Below are positions 22,985 to 33,281 of a stretch of DNA of 64,000 nucleotides, in pieces. The DNA lies in the NCBI GenBank assembly GCA_021029095.1, contig JAJOHG010000050.1:62001-126000 (forward strand), written 5' to 3'. Under the pieces are notes generated by a model. It had not been told where the DNA came from, ran no database searches, and worked only from the letters and a program-made list of their open reading frames with translations. Positions within the stretch are counted from its first letter, which is position 1. Each line of letters starts with the position of its first letter. The translations under genes and the position numbers were made by a program. This DNA comes from Phellopilus nigrolimitatus. Taxonomy: Eukaryota > Basidiomycota > Agaricomycetes > Hymenochaetales > Hymenochaetaceae.

Positions 22985-23253
22985 ACTCGCAGGTCCTCAA
23001 GCCGCTCAAATATATGCTTCTTTGCAAGATCATGCTGAACATCGTATGTACTCTACTCTTTGCGGCTTCGCAACATCAACTCATTTCAAAATATATTCAA
23101 CCCGAAGACGTCACTTTTCTCCCTCTCCTCCAATCTCCCGCTCAATCCGTCCAGCTTCGCGTCGTTGAGTGTGTACTTGCCGTCGCGAGTGCGCACCAGA
23201 ACCACAATCTTGCGGAATTCGAGAAGGTGCTGCGAGGTTACCTGAACGGTTAG
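22985..23253 (+). pseudogene. RPN6 (PSMD11) fragment 2
   Basis: The frame reads LKPLKYMLLCKIMLNI, a GTATGTAC donor at about 23043, and, after an intron, PEDVTFLPLLQS, VECVLAVASAHQNHNLAEF and EKVLRGYLNG. This is the LKYMLLCKIMLN / AIA-AHQNRNLAEFEKALRDY block of the proteasome lid subunit RPN6. The frame ends in TAG and the next unit is a JmjN domain. It overlaps fragment 1 in the parent protein, so it is a separate copy. Confidence 0.75.
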
Positions 23254-23271
23254 GGACTAACCCTAATCCAT

Positions 23272-25040
23272 GGCTGAGTTTGCCGACTTTGAAGGACACA
23301 TGACACGCGTCGAGTGCCGGCCCATGCGTAGCAGCTTCGTGAAAACCATCCCGCCAAAGGAATGGTCCTATCCACTGCCCTCCGTGCGTCTCAACTCGCC
23401 GACGTTCGCACAAAGTCTCCCATTGAGCAGTACTGCTTGGACGCTCGGGGCCTATACCGTCAGGAGAATATTGAGAAGCGCAAGGCGATCAGCTTGCGGG
23501 AGTGAACCGAGATATGCGCCAAGGATGAGTTCCGCGCACCCGCCATTGACGAGGTCGGGCTTAAAGCTGCAGGAGAGTACGTGCATAGAACGTTGAGGAG
23601 ACGGAGGCGGAGGTGGAAGTGGAGGGGGTTGTGGTGAGGGAAAAGGGGGAAGATGAACCGAATCTTGTGTCTGAGCACGACCACTTGGAGGATGTACTAG
23701 ATGCAGATACGTCGCTTTCTACTCCCAGCGTAGACGCCGATGCCAATGTCGACGAGCCCAAAGACCCCATAGCCCCGCCGCGCAAGCGACGCATGCAAAC
23801 GCGAGCTGACCTCGAAGCAGCTTTGTCAAAGCGCACGAGCTCGACAAGACATTCCTTGAGACGTTCGACGCAGCCGGACATTGGCTCCCGCGCAATACTT
23901 CCGCTGCCGACTATACCCCCGCATTCTGTGCAACCCTTGAACGACGATACTGGCGCAATTGTGGGCTGGGGAAGCCACCATGGTATGGTGCCGACGCAGT
24001 TGGTTCGCTATAAAGATACACTGAGGAGACGACCGCGCGGAACGTCAGAGGCCTGCCGTCGAGACTGTCTCTTTTACCCATCAGCGAGAACGGACTTCCT
24101 GGTGTCGAGGATGGATCTATTGTCTATCATTCCATTTACTTCGGTGCGCCCAAATTCTGGTATGAAATCCCGCAGGCCCGCTCCGTCAAACTCGAAAACA
24201 CCCTCCGAATTTGGGCTCCGCGAGACACCGCACAGTGCCGCCATTTTCTGCGACACAAGTCCTTCTTGGAGAGTCTGACACTCCTTGCTCAGTCGCCGTG
24301 CAAACCTAACAAGCTCGCCCGCGTGTTGGGCGAGCTTGTCCTCACCTTTCCCCGCGGATACAACGCTGGCTTTAACCTGGTTTGAACTGCGCGGAGAGCA
24401 TCAACTTCGCCTTGGATAGCTGGTTAGATATTGGCCGAAAGGCGCAGGTCTGTTGCACTCGTGCCCTTGCTGCCCTGCGTATCGCGAGACTTAGTCGGCT
24501 TACTCCGCGTGCATGATCCGCCTAGCGTGCGGGAGAACTGTCAGAACTACCAACCGACGAATATGAATGGGCACGAAGCATGGCGTGCGCATGAGAGCTG
24601 TGCAAAAATCGTGCCGGAGTCGTGGGTCGACAGAGTCCCAGTGCAGGAACAAGACGAAATGGGACAGGCAATGGAAATGATGGAGAAGGTGGTATTTGGC
24701 GTGGGCGTGATTGTGAAGGACCGCTGGGCGCTGGTAAGCCCGATTCCTCGCTATCTCCACCCTCCACGGTTTTGTGTCATTCACTAACTTTTAAATTCAT
24801 GACTTGTCTAGAATAGAACTTCACGGCTTGCCAGGCGAGCAGCGCAAAGTCGCATGGCGCGCCGATCCAGTGCACGAAGGGCAAGTGTCCGAAGGCGTTC
24901 CATGTCTCATGCGCTCGCGACGGCGGCGTCGAGGCGCGCATACACTTCGCTGAGGTGCGCACAGTTGAGAAGGAGGTCGTTCTTAACGAATTGTCAATCT
25001 CGTCAGGCTCGGGAGTATTCCCGCAACCGTAGATGGCTTC
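23272..25040 (+). pseudogene. KDM4-type JmjN/JmjC histone demethylase remnant with ePHD pieces
   Basis: The JmjN domain comes first: EFADFEGHMTRVE, MRSSFVKTIPPKEW, then in another frame SPIEQYCLDARGLYRQENIE. After an acidic linker the JmjC domain reads DYTPAFCATLERRYWRNCG, KPPWYGADAVGSL, YFGAPKFWYEIPQ, LLAQSPCKPN, LTFPRGYNAGFNL and NCAESINFALDSWLDIGRKAQ. ePHD-like pieces follow (SCAKIVPESWVDRVP and KGKCPKAFHVSCARDG). The segment carrying the first Fe ligand His of HxE is deleted (ENGLPG runs directly into VED). The second ligand His of GYH-GFN is Asn. Several frameshifts and stops are present. The parent would remove methyl marks from histone H3; this copy cannot. Confidence 0.85.
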
Positions 25041-26870
25041 CCGGACGGCATCGACACGCATGTTTCTACTGGTTATGACTTCAACATGGCGACTGTAGAC
25101 CCATCACTGCTTACTTCTCCTGCTCCACCTATTAATGTCGCACCGCCTTGGTTTTCTGTGATTTCTTATTTGCTATTTCTCTCTTTTCTTTCATCGGTTT
25201 TCGACGCTGCTTACCGTGGTCTTCCTCTCCCCCTTTGCGATATTTTGTCTTCCTCTTCCTCTATCTTATAATCGTCTAATCACTACGACGCATCCAAGGC
25301 TCTTGTTCACTTCCAGGTTCCCTCAGCTGTCGATATACAACCGCAACAAGAACTCGTATGAGATATGCATAACCGTGTATGCTATTTTCCTGACTTGCTC
25401 TTCTGTCTTCGTGCTCCGCATCCTTGCTGTCTTTTTATCCGCCAAACTCGTGATATGCGACTAAGCTCGAATCAATCTTGCCCGCATTTTTTGCCATGCA
25501 TGGGCTGAAGCTGCACACATTCGGATTCAGCTATGCCGAAACCTTCATCGGTCATGCAGCGCGGTAATGCTCCTTGCCTGCTTCTCGAACGTCAAGGAGC
25601 TAGTGTTGCAGGTCCGCTGAATGTCGCATGGAAATAATCAAATGTGTCGGCGTGCACATACTGACGTTCAATCTTCAAACTCTACTTCACTAAAACTAAA
25701 ACTAATTGTACACAATGACAACAGTCTCATGTATTACACTAATAAATTAGGATGGGTACGTCCAGTCTGTGTCATCTATTGCGTCGTTGTGAATGAACCA
25801 TCCCTCTGCCTCCATTACACCGCAGACTACCCTATAATTCAACATACAGCTCAAGTTTTTCGAGATTCTTCTTATGCAATGTGTTTTTCTCGCAGTCTCT
25901 TTCTTGGTGGGCCTTGCTGGGCAACCGGCCTGGACAGTTCTCTTCGCGTCACTGGCCTTGCGCACGACTCAGTCTTCGGCTACCTGCTTCCCTCCACCGT
26001 CACAACACGAAGGCAACTTCCCATTTCACAAGCTTCATCCTCGTGATTACTGAAGCCCCGAACCATCCGACGTTCTGACCATGACCGACACGGCGCTCCT
26101 CCTGCTCTCGAACCAGCCTCCGGCCACCCTGTGCTTCTTCCTCTCGACGAACATGCGCATCGCTCGCGACCGCGCGTGGGAGCACACCGCCCGCTCGCGT
26201 GGTAAGGGGCCCGAATGCTGGGCCCGTATGCGGAGGAATATGCCGTGTCCCCGCACGTCGAAGGTTGGCTCTGGGAGCGCTGAGTCGGCGAGAACTTTGG
26301 GCGGTTTATTATTACGAGAGGGTGAGTGGGAGAATACGTTGTGCGTGAATGAAAACATATGATGTAATGCAATCCAAGGCTATACTGCTCCTGCTGGATT
26401 TCTACACTTTCAGGCTATCAGCATGATGCGTCACCGTAGACGCGTGAGCACCTTATTTCCTGCACAACCTAAAATGTATATAGTACTCCGAGGCGAATAA
26501 TCGTCGGACCAAATTACATTTCTCATGGAAGAGCGCAAGCTAGCATATAGTCCTTCGGCTTCGCTGCTGCCCTCCTCGAGGGCCTTCCCGTCATTGGCTT
26601 GCTCTTCTCGGTTTCCAGATCGTGGGCACGGCCATGTAGGTGCACAGTATGTCTCAAAATCGATACATCTGAGTTTATGTTTACGATTGCGACTAGAGAA
26701 GCGCCAGCACGCGCCTTCGCATCGGGTGAGCTCAAGTCTATCTAGTCGAATGATAGTGGACAATCTATATAGCTTATGATAGAGAATATGAATCGGGATG
26801 TACAGAAATAACATAAGAGAAAATACGACATTGTATAAGTACTCTTCATAATACAGTATGAACAGATGAG
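25041..26870. other. Intergenic, no gene recognised
   Basis: Low-complexity pyrimidine-rich sequence up to about 25450, then mixed sequence. A minus frame at 26047-26358 (TFDVRGHGIFLRIRAQHSG and VAGGWFESRRSAV) looks protein-like and could be another gene fragment, but I cannot place it. Nothing else is supported. Confidence 0.4.
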
Positions 26871-26874
26871 ACTC

Positions 26875-27800
26875 TTTGCAGGAAACACCCGGTGTGCTTA
26901 CGAGCGGCACTTCTTTGTCACCTTCATCAGTGGCGGCGAGTTCGAGTGCCTTTCCAGCCTCTGTGTTTGCGTTCGCATTCGTACTGTGTCTGCAGCACGC
27001 CTTTTCCCGCATGCCCTCTCTTTGCCTCGGCTTCCTCCTGCTGATCCTGCTCTACCTCCTTCCCAATCAGTCCGAACAACGTGTTGCATTGGCACTGTGG
27101 CATGCGTCTTTAGGAGAACCAGTCAAAGCAAAACATAGGAAACTCAGTGATGTCTTTCTTGATGAGCTCGTATACATCATCCGCATTCAATCTGTACTGA
27201 TGAAATCGATATAGCAGGTACCAATCATCCTCCTCCCTATACATATTCCCCTTCGTCGTCAGGTAGTTCAGCTCGAGCTCCTGCTTCGGGTACAGCATAC
27301 TTTGGACCTTCTTTGCCAGCATGTTCTCGAGTGCGTTCTGCCTATTCCGCTTCGCTTACCCTCCTGCTATTCGCTGTGAGATACGCTCGTCCTCTAGTCA
27401 AGGATGAGAAGCGAGGAAGCTGCATGCGGCATTCGTTTCGGTCAAACTGACAGCGCTTCTCATTTCTCCTGGAAGACATGGTAATATTCAGCTACATCTG
27501 CGGCGGTCTTCTCCCCAATCGTTACGAAGCTGATAAACCAGCATGAGTGACGCTTTCACAAATCGGATAGGTTCGCCAACTCACCTGCATGACAATGTTC
27601 ATCAAGCGGGTCTTGCCTTCTTTCTTCCCGGTGAACCCGGCGAATGAATCAGTCAGAGACGCTGATATTACATGTGCCTACTGTGACAACGTCAACATCT
27701 TTCGAGAGTATGGATTAATACCACCTGCGCTGCATCTCCGTGAGGCCGACATAGATGTTGATTTTCTTCTCTATTCCAAGCAGTGGGTGACAAGGTAGAT
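26875..27800 (-). pseudogene. ISWI-family chromatin-remodelling ATPase remnant, internally deleted
   Basis: Minus-strand pieces in order are EKKINIYVGLTEMQRRWY followed by a stop, and KTRLMNIVMQ, both from the SNF2 ATPase lobe. Next come EKTAADVAEYYHVFQEK (SANT region), then KRNRQNALENMLAKKVQSM, LNYLTTKG, RLNADDVYELIKKDITEFP and FCFDWFS (SLIDE domain). The end is CNTLFGLIGKEVEQ and an Ala/Glu tail. The second helicase lobe and HAND domain between LMNIVMQ and SANT are missing, and stops interrupt the frame at YRS and FDWF. The parent slides nucleosomes. Confidence 0.8.
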
Positions 27801-27856
27801 AATGCATCGGATCAACCCACTGGGAAGAAGGTTCTTCTCTACGTTACGATTCCTGA

Positions 27857-27905
27857 CGTAAGGAAGGGATTACGATTCCCCATAAAGGGAAGCGTTCTTT
27901 CACAC
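27857..27905. repeat. Left piece of a dispersed repeat split by a MITE
   Basis: ATTACGATTCC...AAAGGGA...CTTTC matches 38546-38605. The matching right piece resumes at 28512 (GCGTTTTCACCTGCAGTGGCTGTG, compare 38616-38635), so the 600-bp element between them was inserted into an existing repeat. Confidence 0.75.
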
Positions 27906-27908
27906 TTA

Positions 27909-28508
27909 GGCCCCGCTCGGCTGCACGAGTTAGCTAACTCTGTTTAGCTAACTTGACAGTCGGGGATTGCCGCGGCTAATCCGCGCGCGCTAGGTTCTGT
28001 CACATAATGTCATGTAGTAGTCACAGAACGTAACGAGTGGATTTAAAATTTGACGAACCGCGTTAACGATTGGCGCTGCCAAAAAAGGAAGATAAAAGGC
28101 TTTTCCTCTTTATTTGGCAGCGATGATTGCTTATGTAGTTTGTCATTTTCTACATTAAAAAAAATATCTATGTACAAAAAGCCTATGCACTCACAACCGT
28201 GCCAACTTCATCGAAAAATTTTCCTGATGCATAATGACCCTATCTATGTCTAAGCATACCTTCCAAAGCCTGTATGCGTGCAGCGAAAGGAGAAAAAAAG
28301 TGTCCAGTATACTACATACAAGCGAGTCGGCAGTGACAGCCGGTTGCTACCGGCAAGTCACCTCATGTCACCCAGTTAGCTAAATTGGCCGTGCACCGAA
28401 CAGACTTTTTACATCGAGTTAGCTAACCGGAGTTAGCTAATCGGAAAGTTAGCTAACTCGTGATTTTGGCGGGGAAAAGTTAGCTAACTTTTGCAGCCGA
28501 GCGGGGCC
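27909..28508. mobile_element. 600-bp PIF/Harbinger-like MITE with TTA target duplication
   Basis: The terminal inverted repeats start GGCCCCGCTCGGCTGCA and match at both ends, extending into GTTAGCTAAC. TTA flanks both sides (27906-27908 and 28509-28511). A 3-bp TTA/TAA target and GGCC-starting ends suit the PIF/Harbinger superfamily. The palindrome GTTAGCTAAC or close variants recurs several times near both ends (for example 27928, 28372, 28418, 28449, 28480), as expected of subterminal transposase sites. There is no coding capacity. The related repeat at 38.6 kb lacks it. Confidence 0.85.
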
Positions 28509-28511
28509 TTA

Positions 28512-28985
28512 GCGTTTTCACCTGCAGTGGCTGTGAAACTTGTCACGGTCACTATTACAAAAAAAGGGCCGGAAAGTACCGTAAGTGTACAAGAAGTGTA
28601 CAAAACAATTTGTTACAGGGGGGGTCGGTATAGCCACATAGCACCCCCACACGTCACACTCTTCCTCACGAGCTTTTCGCTACGTATTTTCTCGTTTTTG
28701 ATCTATTTTTTGCTCGTGTTTCCTTTCTTTCTTTTCGGTTGGTATGGCCTGTGTCTAGGCTACGTTTTCATGTAGAAATCATGTGCTTATGTTGTGCACA
28801 CGCTGTGTGACGCGTTTTTCCACCCGCACAAGGCTGACTTGAGTCCTTTCTTCTATCATACTTGGGTGCCGGTATGTATTGTCTCGATTGCGTGCAGCAT
28901 TTATATCTTATTTGCATCAAGTTTTTCAATGTTGTCTGATAATAATTAACCGTGTTTATTCAATACTACACTACTACAAAATAAA
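28512..28985. repeat. Right piece of the dispersed repeat, then intergenic sequence
   Basis: 28512-28570 (GCAGTGGCTGTG, GTCACGGTCAC-ATTACAAAAAA) and 28653-28680 (GTCACACTCTTCCT) match 38610-38740. Beyond that the two copies diverge. I see no gene. Confidence 0.6.
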
Positions 28986-28989
28986 TGCT

Positions 28990-30430
28990 GCACGAGTGTT
29001 CGCGAAACCTCGCAACTCTACTAAACGGCCTGCGCGGACTAGGTACCAAGCGCGGGACACAGGAGAGGACACGAGTACGTACCATGTGCATGCCACCGCT
29101 ATCCTCTGCCGCCCTCTGTTTCCACTCTGCAGTGGGTTGTCTCGACCTCATTCTTGTCGAATTAGAGCGTGATGTACGGCAGCCACCAGTGCCGCATGGG
29201 TCAACTTCCCGTGCGCATATGCATACCCATGTCTTTGTGAGAGGACCTAGTGGGGTCGAGGACGTGATGGTAGCCGAGCGGTTGCGAATCGAGCGTAACT
29301 GTGGGGTGTCGACGGTTGTCTTCGAGTGAGGTAGCGGAGGAGATAGCGGGCGAGATAGCGGGCGGGCATGCAGCGCAGCGCGCCGGTCTTGCCGTCCTTG
29401 TCCTCGAAACGCCGACGAGTTCACCGCAAGCCCGTCGTTGAACAGCCGGCGCAGCGCGGAGGACAGCACGTCGTGCAGCTCGCTCTGGTCAATCGAGAAG
29501 TCGTCCGGGTGCTGCCGACACTGTCCCCTCTCCTCCGGTGTCTCGCGCACACCTGGCTCCTCGCCGACGTTCGTGTGTGCCTGGTTCTTTGCGAGGCACA
29601 GGACGAACTTGGCGCAAATGCCGACGGAGCCGACGACGACGCTCGTCACGTTCTGCGGTCTTGTCCATGCACACGACGCTCGCGTTCGCCATCATTTAGC
29701 AACCGCCGAGCCCGTACACGAGCAGGCTCTCCTGGGTCATGCGCTTCATCGCGAGCTGCAGGCCCTCGGGCACCGCGATGGCGATGAGCGTCGCGCTGAG
29801 TATGAGGATCTGCACGAACGCGAGCCTCTTCTGGTCCGTCGGTGCTCAGCTGCACGAAGAAGCGAATGAGCAGCGCGATGAAAAGCAGGCGGTCTACGGT
29901 GCTCCTGTGCAGACTCCTTGGGTCGACAAGCCACGCAAGCGCGAGCGTGCTGAGCTGCGCAGGGAACGGGCCCATAGTATCCGCCTCCGCACCCGGCTCG
30001 CCGGTACCGAGCGCGATCTGCCGTTCCAGCTCATCTCGCTCCTTTCCCTTCCTCCCTACTCCTGCCGCGTCTTTTCTGGCCTTCTCCGTGTTTTCGTGAA
30101 GAAGAGACATCCGCGTCGCCGCAACTGCCGCCTCCACCGGGAGAAGACGACGTGGGGATGGTGATGCTCGTGTGCCGCGTATGGCTCTGGTACCCGTCGA
30201 TACTCGGGCCGTGGCCCTGCCTTACGGACAAATGGGCAGGTCAGGATTGCCGATCGTCGGGCTTCTCAGGCTAGATGGCTCGCCGCCGTCGGAGCCGGCG
30301 AGTATTGACGCAAAGGGGCTCTTGCGCATGTGTCCATGGTTCGGCGAGTTGGGGTGGAGGAGTGTGAGGCTCAAGAGCCCCGTCTGCGCGTCGGGCTGGT
30401 CATCTAGCAGTTCCAGTGACGTTGGGTAAC
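28990..30430 (-). pseudogene. PMC1-type Ca2+-transporting P-type ATPase remnant
   Basis: The minus strand reads HMRKSPFASILAGSDG, then PFPAQLSTLALAWLVDPRSL (N-terminal region), LLFIALLIRFFVQLST and FVQILILSATLIAIAVPEG (membrane segments). It continues MKRMTQESLLV, MANASVVCMDKTA, VVVGSVGICAKFVLCL and LSSALRRLFNDGLAVNSSAF. The order fits fungal vacuolar/plasma-membrane Ca2+-ATPases. The catalytic CTDKTGTLT motif is damaged (Thr to Met, and the frame breaks right after DKT). The segment between VPEG and KRMT is deleted, and a TAA lies at about 29699. Actuator and C-terminal domains are absent. Confidence 0.8.
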
Positions 30431-30950
30431 CCGTCTAGGAAGGGATGGAGAGCGTCGGGGACGGCAGGGTGGTGAGGAAAGAGGAGTCATCCCCGCGCGA
30501 GGGCGACGGGGACGGCTAGCGGGAGGGGGAGAAAGAGAAGGACCCGGAGACGGACCTGGAGGAGCGCACGCGAGTAGAAGAGCACGTCGAGCAGGAAAAC
30601 GACACACCGGTGCCGTGGGTATTGTCACGGGGGTCTACGGTCTATACGTGCACTGCACATTGTGACATACAGAAAAAAATCGAGTAATACGTCATAGGAA
30701 TAGAGATAGTTGACGATCGGCTGGCTCGACTTGCGACCGATGGCAGGAAGGACGTGCGCAGAACGTCGTCCTGGACCGCTGATCCATCGGAGGGATGCCC
30801 GACGAGGAAAAGAAACTTTTGGTAGGTACTGACTTGTTCTAGAGCATGGCACGGTCGATCCTGATCCGTTTGCATGACCTACGGGTCCGGGTCAGGCAGG
30901 TCCGGGTCGGTATAGCGGGTGACCTGCGGGTGACCTTACATTTTGCTTTA
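30431..30950. other. Intergenic, no gene recognised
   Basis: G/A-rich sequence at 30440-30600 is followed by short frames without a recognised domain. A GGTCCGGGTC direct repeat lies near 30886-30907. Confidence 0.45.
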
Positions 30951-30952
30951 AT

Positions 30953-33070
30953 TTAATTTTGTTTGCGGATATACGAACGCCGCCAGCGACTTGTCCACCA
31001 TCGGCGGCAGCATCGGCGGATGCCAGAACAAACTCGCGCGCAGCGTCCTCGTGCCGTTGCAGCCACTCCCGCCGTGCGTGCCGCCAACGGAGAACGGCGG
31101 GTATGTGTGCGCCGCGCCCATGTCGAACGACGTCTCCGTCGCGTACGACGAGTACGACGTGGTCGACGACGGCGGCTCGCTCGCAGATTCAATGCTCATG
31201 CGCCGGCGCTTGCTCAGCCGGTCCTCCTTTGCGCCCGCCGCATCCGAGCTGTACGCCGAGCGCTACAGGAGCTCCGGGTTATACGGCCCGGGTTGTACCA
31301 CGAACGAGTTGTCGAAGTGCCTGCTTGTCGAGAAGACGCCGTTGTTGTGCGGGTCGCACCTGAGCGCGCCCATGAGCTCGGACTGCAGGCTCGCGAAGTC
31401 GTAGTTTTCTTGGCGGTAGTTGTATGCCGCCTATACGGTCGACAAGTTCGGTGCGAGGGTCGGCGACATCTGCTGCGCAGCACTGGGAGAAGCGTGGCGC
31501 GAGGCCCCCGGGTTTTGCAGAAGGCATCTCGCCAAAGACCCGGCGAATCGTGACGCGGGCATTTGCGAATGATGTCTGACTTCATGGAGATTGGACGCGC
31601 ACTCCCTTGGAGCTTGAAGCTGCGAAGCGTGGGGGTTCTTTAAGCAACGTGCACATCACCATACGAGAGAAGCAGAGATACGCACTACAATCCACATCTG
31701 TATTTCCCGGAGGAATCCGCAGGAAGGAGAAGAGGCAGATCAGCTCGCGTCATTTGCTGTAAAAGGAAGCAGAGCAAACGTACGCGTTGCAAATCGTCTT
31801 GCCTTCGTCATCCTTGCGCCAAAGAGGGGTGGCCACCGTATGCAGTTGTAGCATCGAGCTAGGACACCCGGGCCGAGTCAGCATAAAGCAGCATGACATA
31901 GGCTGATTATTCGCCAGGCGCACCCATCGAGTCGGCGCTGTCATTGCGCGGGACCGCTTAGTGGCGCCCTTCGCCACGCTGGCTGCGCATGGACTTGGGG
32001 CTCGGCCTTCCATGCTGCAAAAAGGAAATAAATAAGTAATTCGATCACCACGCCAATTTTCATTTTGTACACACCAACTTGCAGTACAATCCGCACGCGT
32101 TGTAGCTGAGTTCGTCGTTCGGCCCGCGCCTCTATAGCGGGGTGTGCGTCGCGCCGCACTTGTTGCACTCGGCCTTGATGCGACCGGGCGCCGTCAAGCT
32201 GACGCCCGAGAGGAGCGCGCTCGAGTTGATCGCGCCGACGGGCCGTTCGCGCGCGAGCCTGCGCGGTCGGTTTTCATGGTCAGCGCGGGCGGTGTGGCCG
32301 ACGTCGGCAGTGGCGAGACCTGCGCGGGGTGGATCGTCATCGAGAGCACCTCGCGCGCGCTGTGCGATCTCGGCGGGAGGCGCAGCGTGGCCGCATTCCG
32401 CATCTCGACGTCATGCTGGTCATATGCGCCGGAGCTGATGTTGCTGTCGCCGGAGCTCCACCCGTCCGGGCTGTCGCTGCGGGAGACGTCCTTGCGGATC
32501 TCGTCGAGCAGGAGCTCGATGGTGGGGTGCAGGATCCGGAAACGCTCGTTCGCGATGGCGCGCGAGGACGTGTCTTCGCTGTACGAGAGCGGATTGGCAG
32601 GCAACGGCTGCGGGAAGGGGAGCGCCGCGCCTCGCCACACTCTCCAGCGCACCCGGGCGCGGACGCATATCCAGAGTCAAAATCGGGGTCGTACAACGCT
32701 GGCTGAGCGCGGCGAGCATGCCGTTTGTCTTGTCCGCGATGGGCACACCGCGCCCGCGCGCAAGGAGCGCGCACAGACTTGTAGCCGAACGGGTATTTGC
32801 CAGACTTCACGACGAGCGCAATATGAGAGGAGATGGACTTGGTGGGGTTGGAAATCTTGGAGATCTTGGAGGGGGCCATCTTGATTTTGTCAAGGGGACA
32901 TGTCGAGCGTCTGGCTGTCGGCATGCGCGTGCGGTTGCTGCTGCTATTGATGGTGCAAGGGTGGGGAAGCCCTGCGTTGCGCATGTGCACGTCGCGGTTG
33001 CGGTCGCGCGGCGGAGGGCGGGGATGGCTTTGGAGATCGAGAGTGGTGAACGTGCGGATGACACGCATGT
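30953..33070 (-). pseudogene. Urbs1/SRE-like two-finger GATA factor remnant
   Basis: The minus strand starts with LQSHPRPPPRDRNRDVHMR and a Lys-rich KMAPSKISKISNPTKSISSH block. ERFRILHPTIELLLDEIRKD follows. A first GATA finger reads CNKCGATHTPL-stop-RRGPNDELSYNACGLYCKL; a stop replaces the Trp and Tyr replaces the expected third zinc Cys. A second finger reads LHTVATPLWRKDDEGKTICNA and continues as MKSDIIRKCPRHD. The Ser-rich C-terminus (NNGVFSTSRHFDNSFVV, KRRRMSIESASEPPSS) ends near 30953. Two GATA fingers with the MKSDIIRKRSRHD tail are typical of basidiomycete iron-uptake repressors. The zinc sites are destroyed and several frameshifts exist. Confidence 0.75.
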
Positions 33071-33281
33071 CTTTCCTAATACGGTAGCATCCTACTTTCT
33101 TTGGAAATGCTAGCAGGGAAAAAAAAAAGGCATTAAAACTCAAGACATGCGTAGCAATGACCCACATCCAAAGTAATTCTAGATTCATCAAATAATGTGA
33201 ATTTGCGGAGCGTTCAATAAACTGGCACATCTTCTTAACCAAAACGTACCGTCAGTCTTCAGTAGACTGTGCTATTACTCG

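Noticed and set aside
26047..26358. Minus-strand frame with RGHGIFLRIRAQHSG
   Set aside because: It looks protein-like but I could not place it in a family or find splice partners, so it is not listed as a gene.
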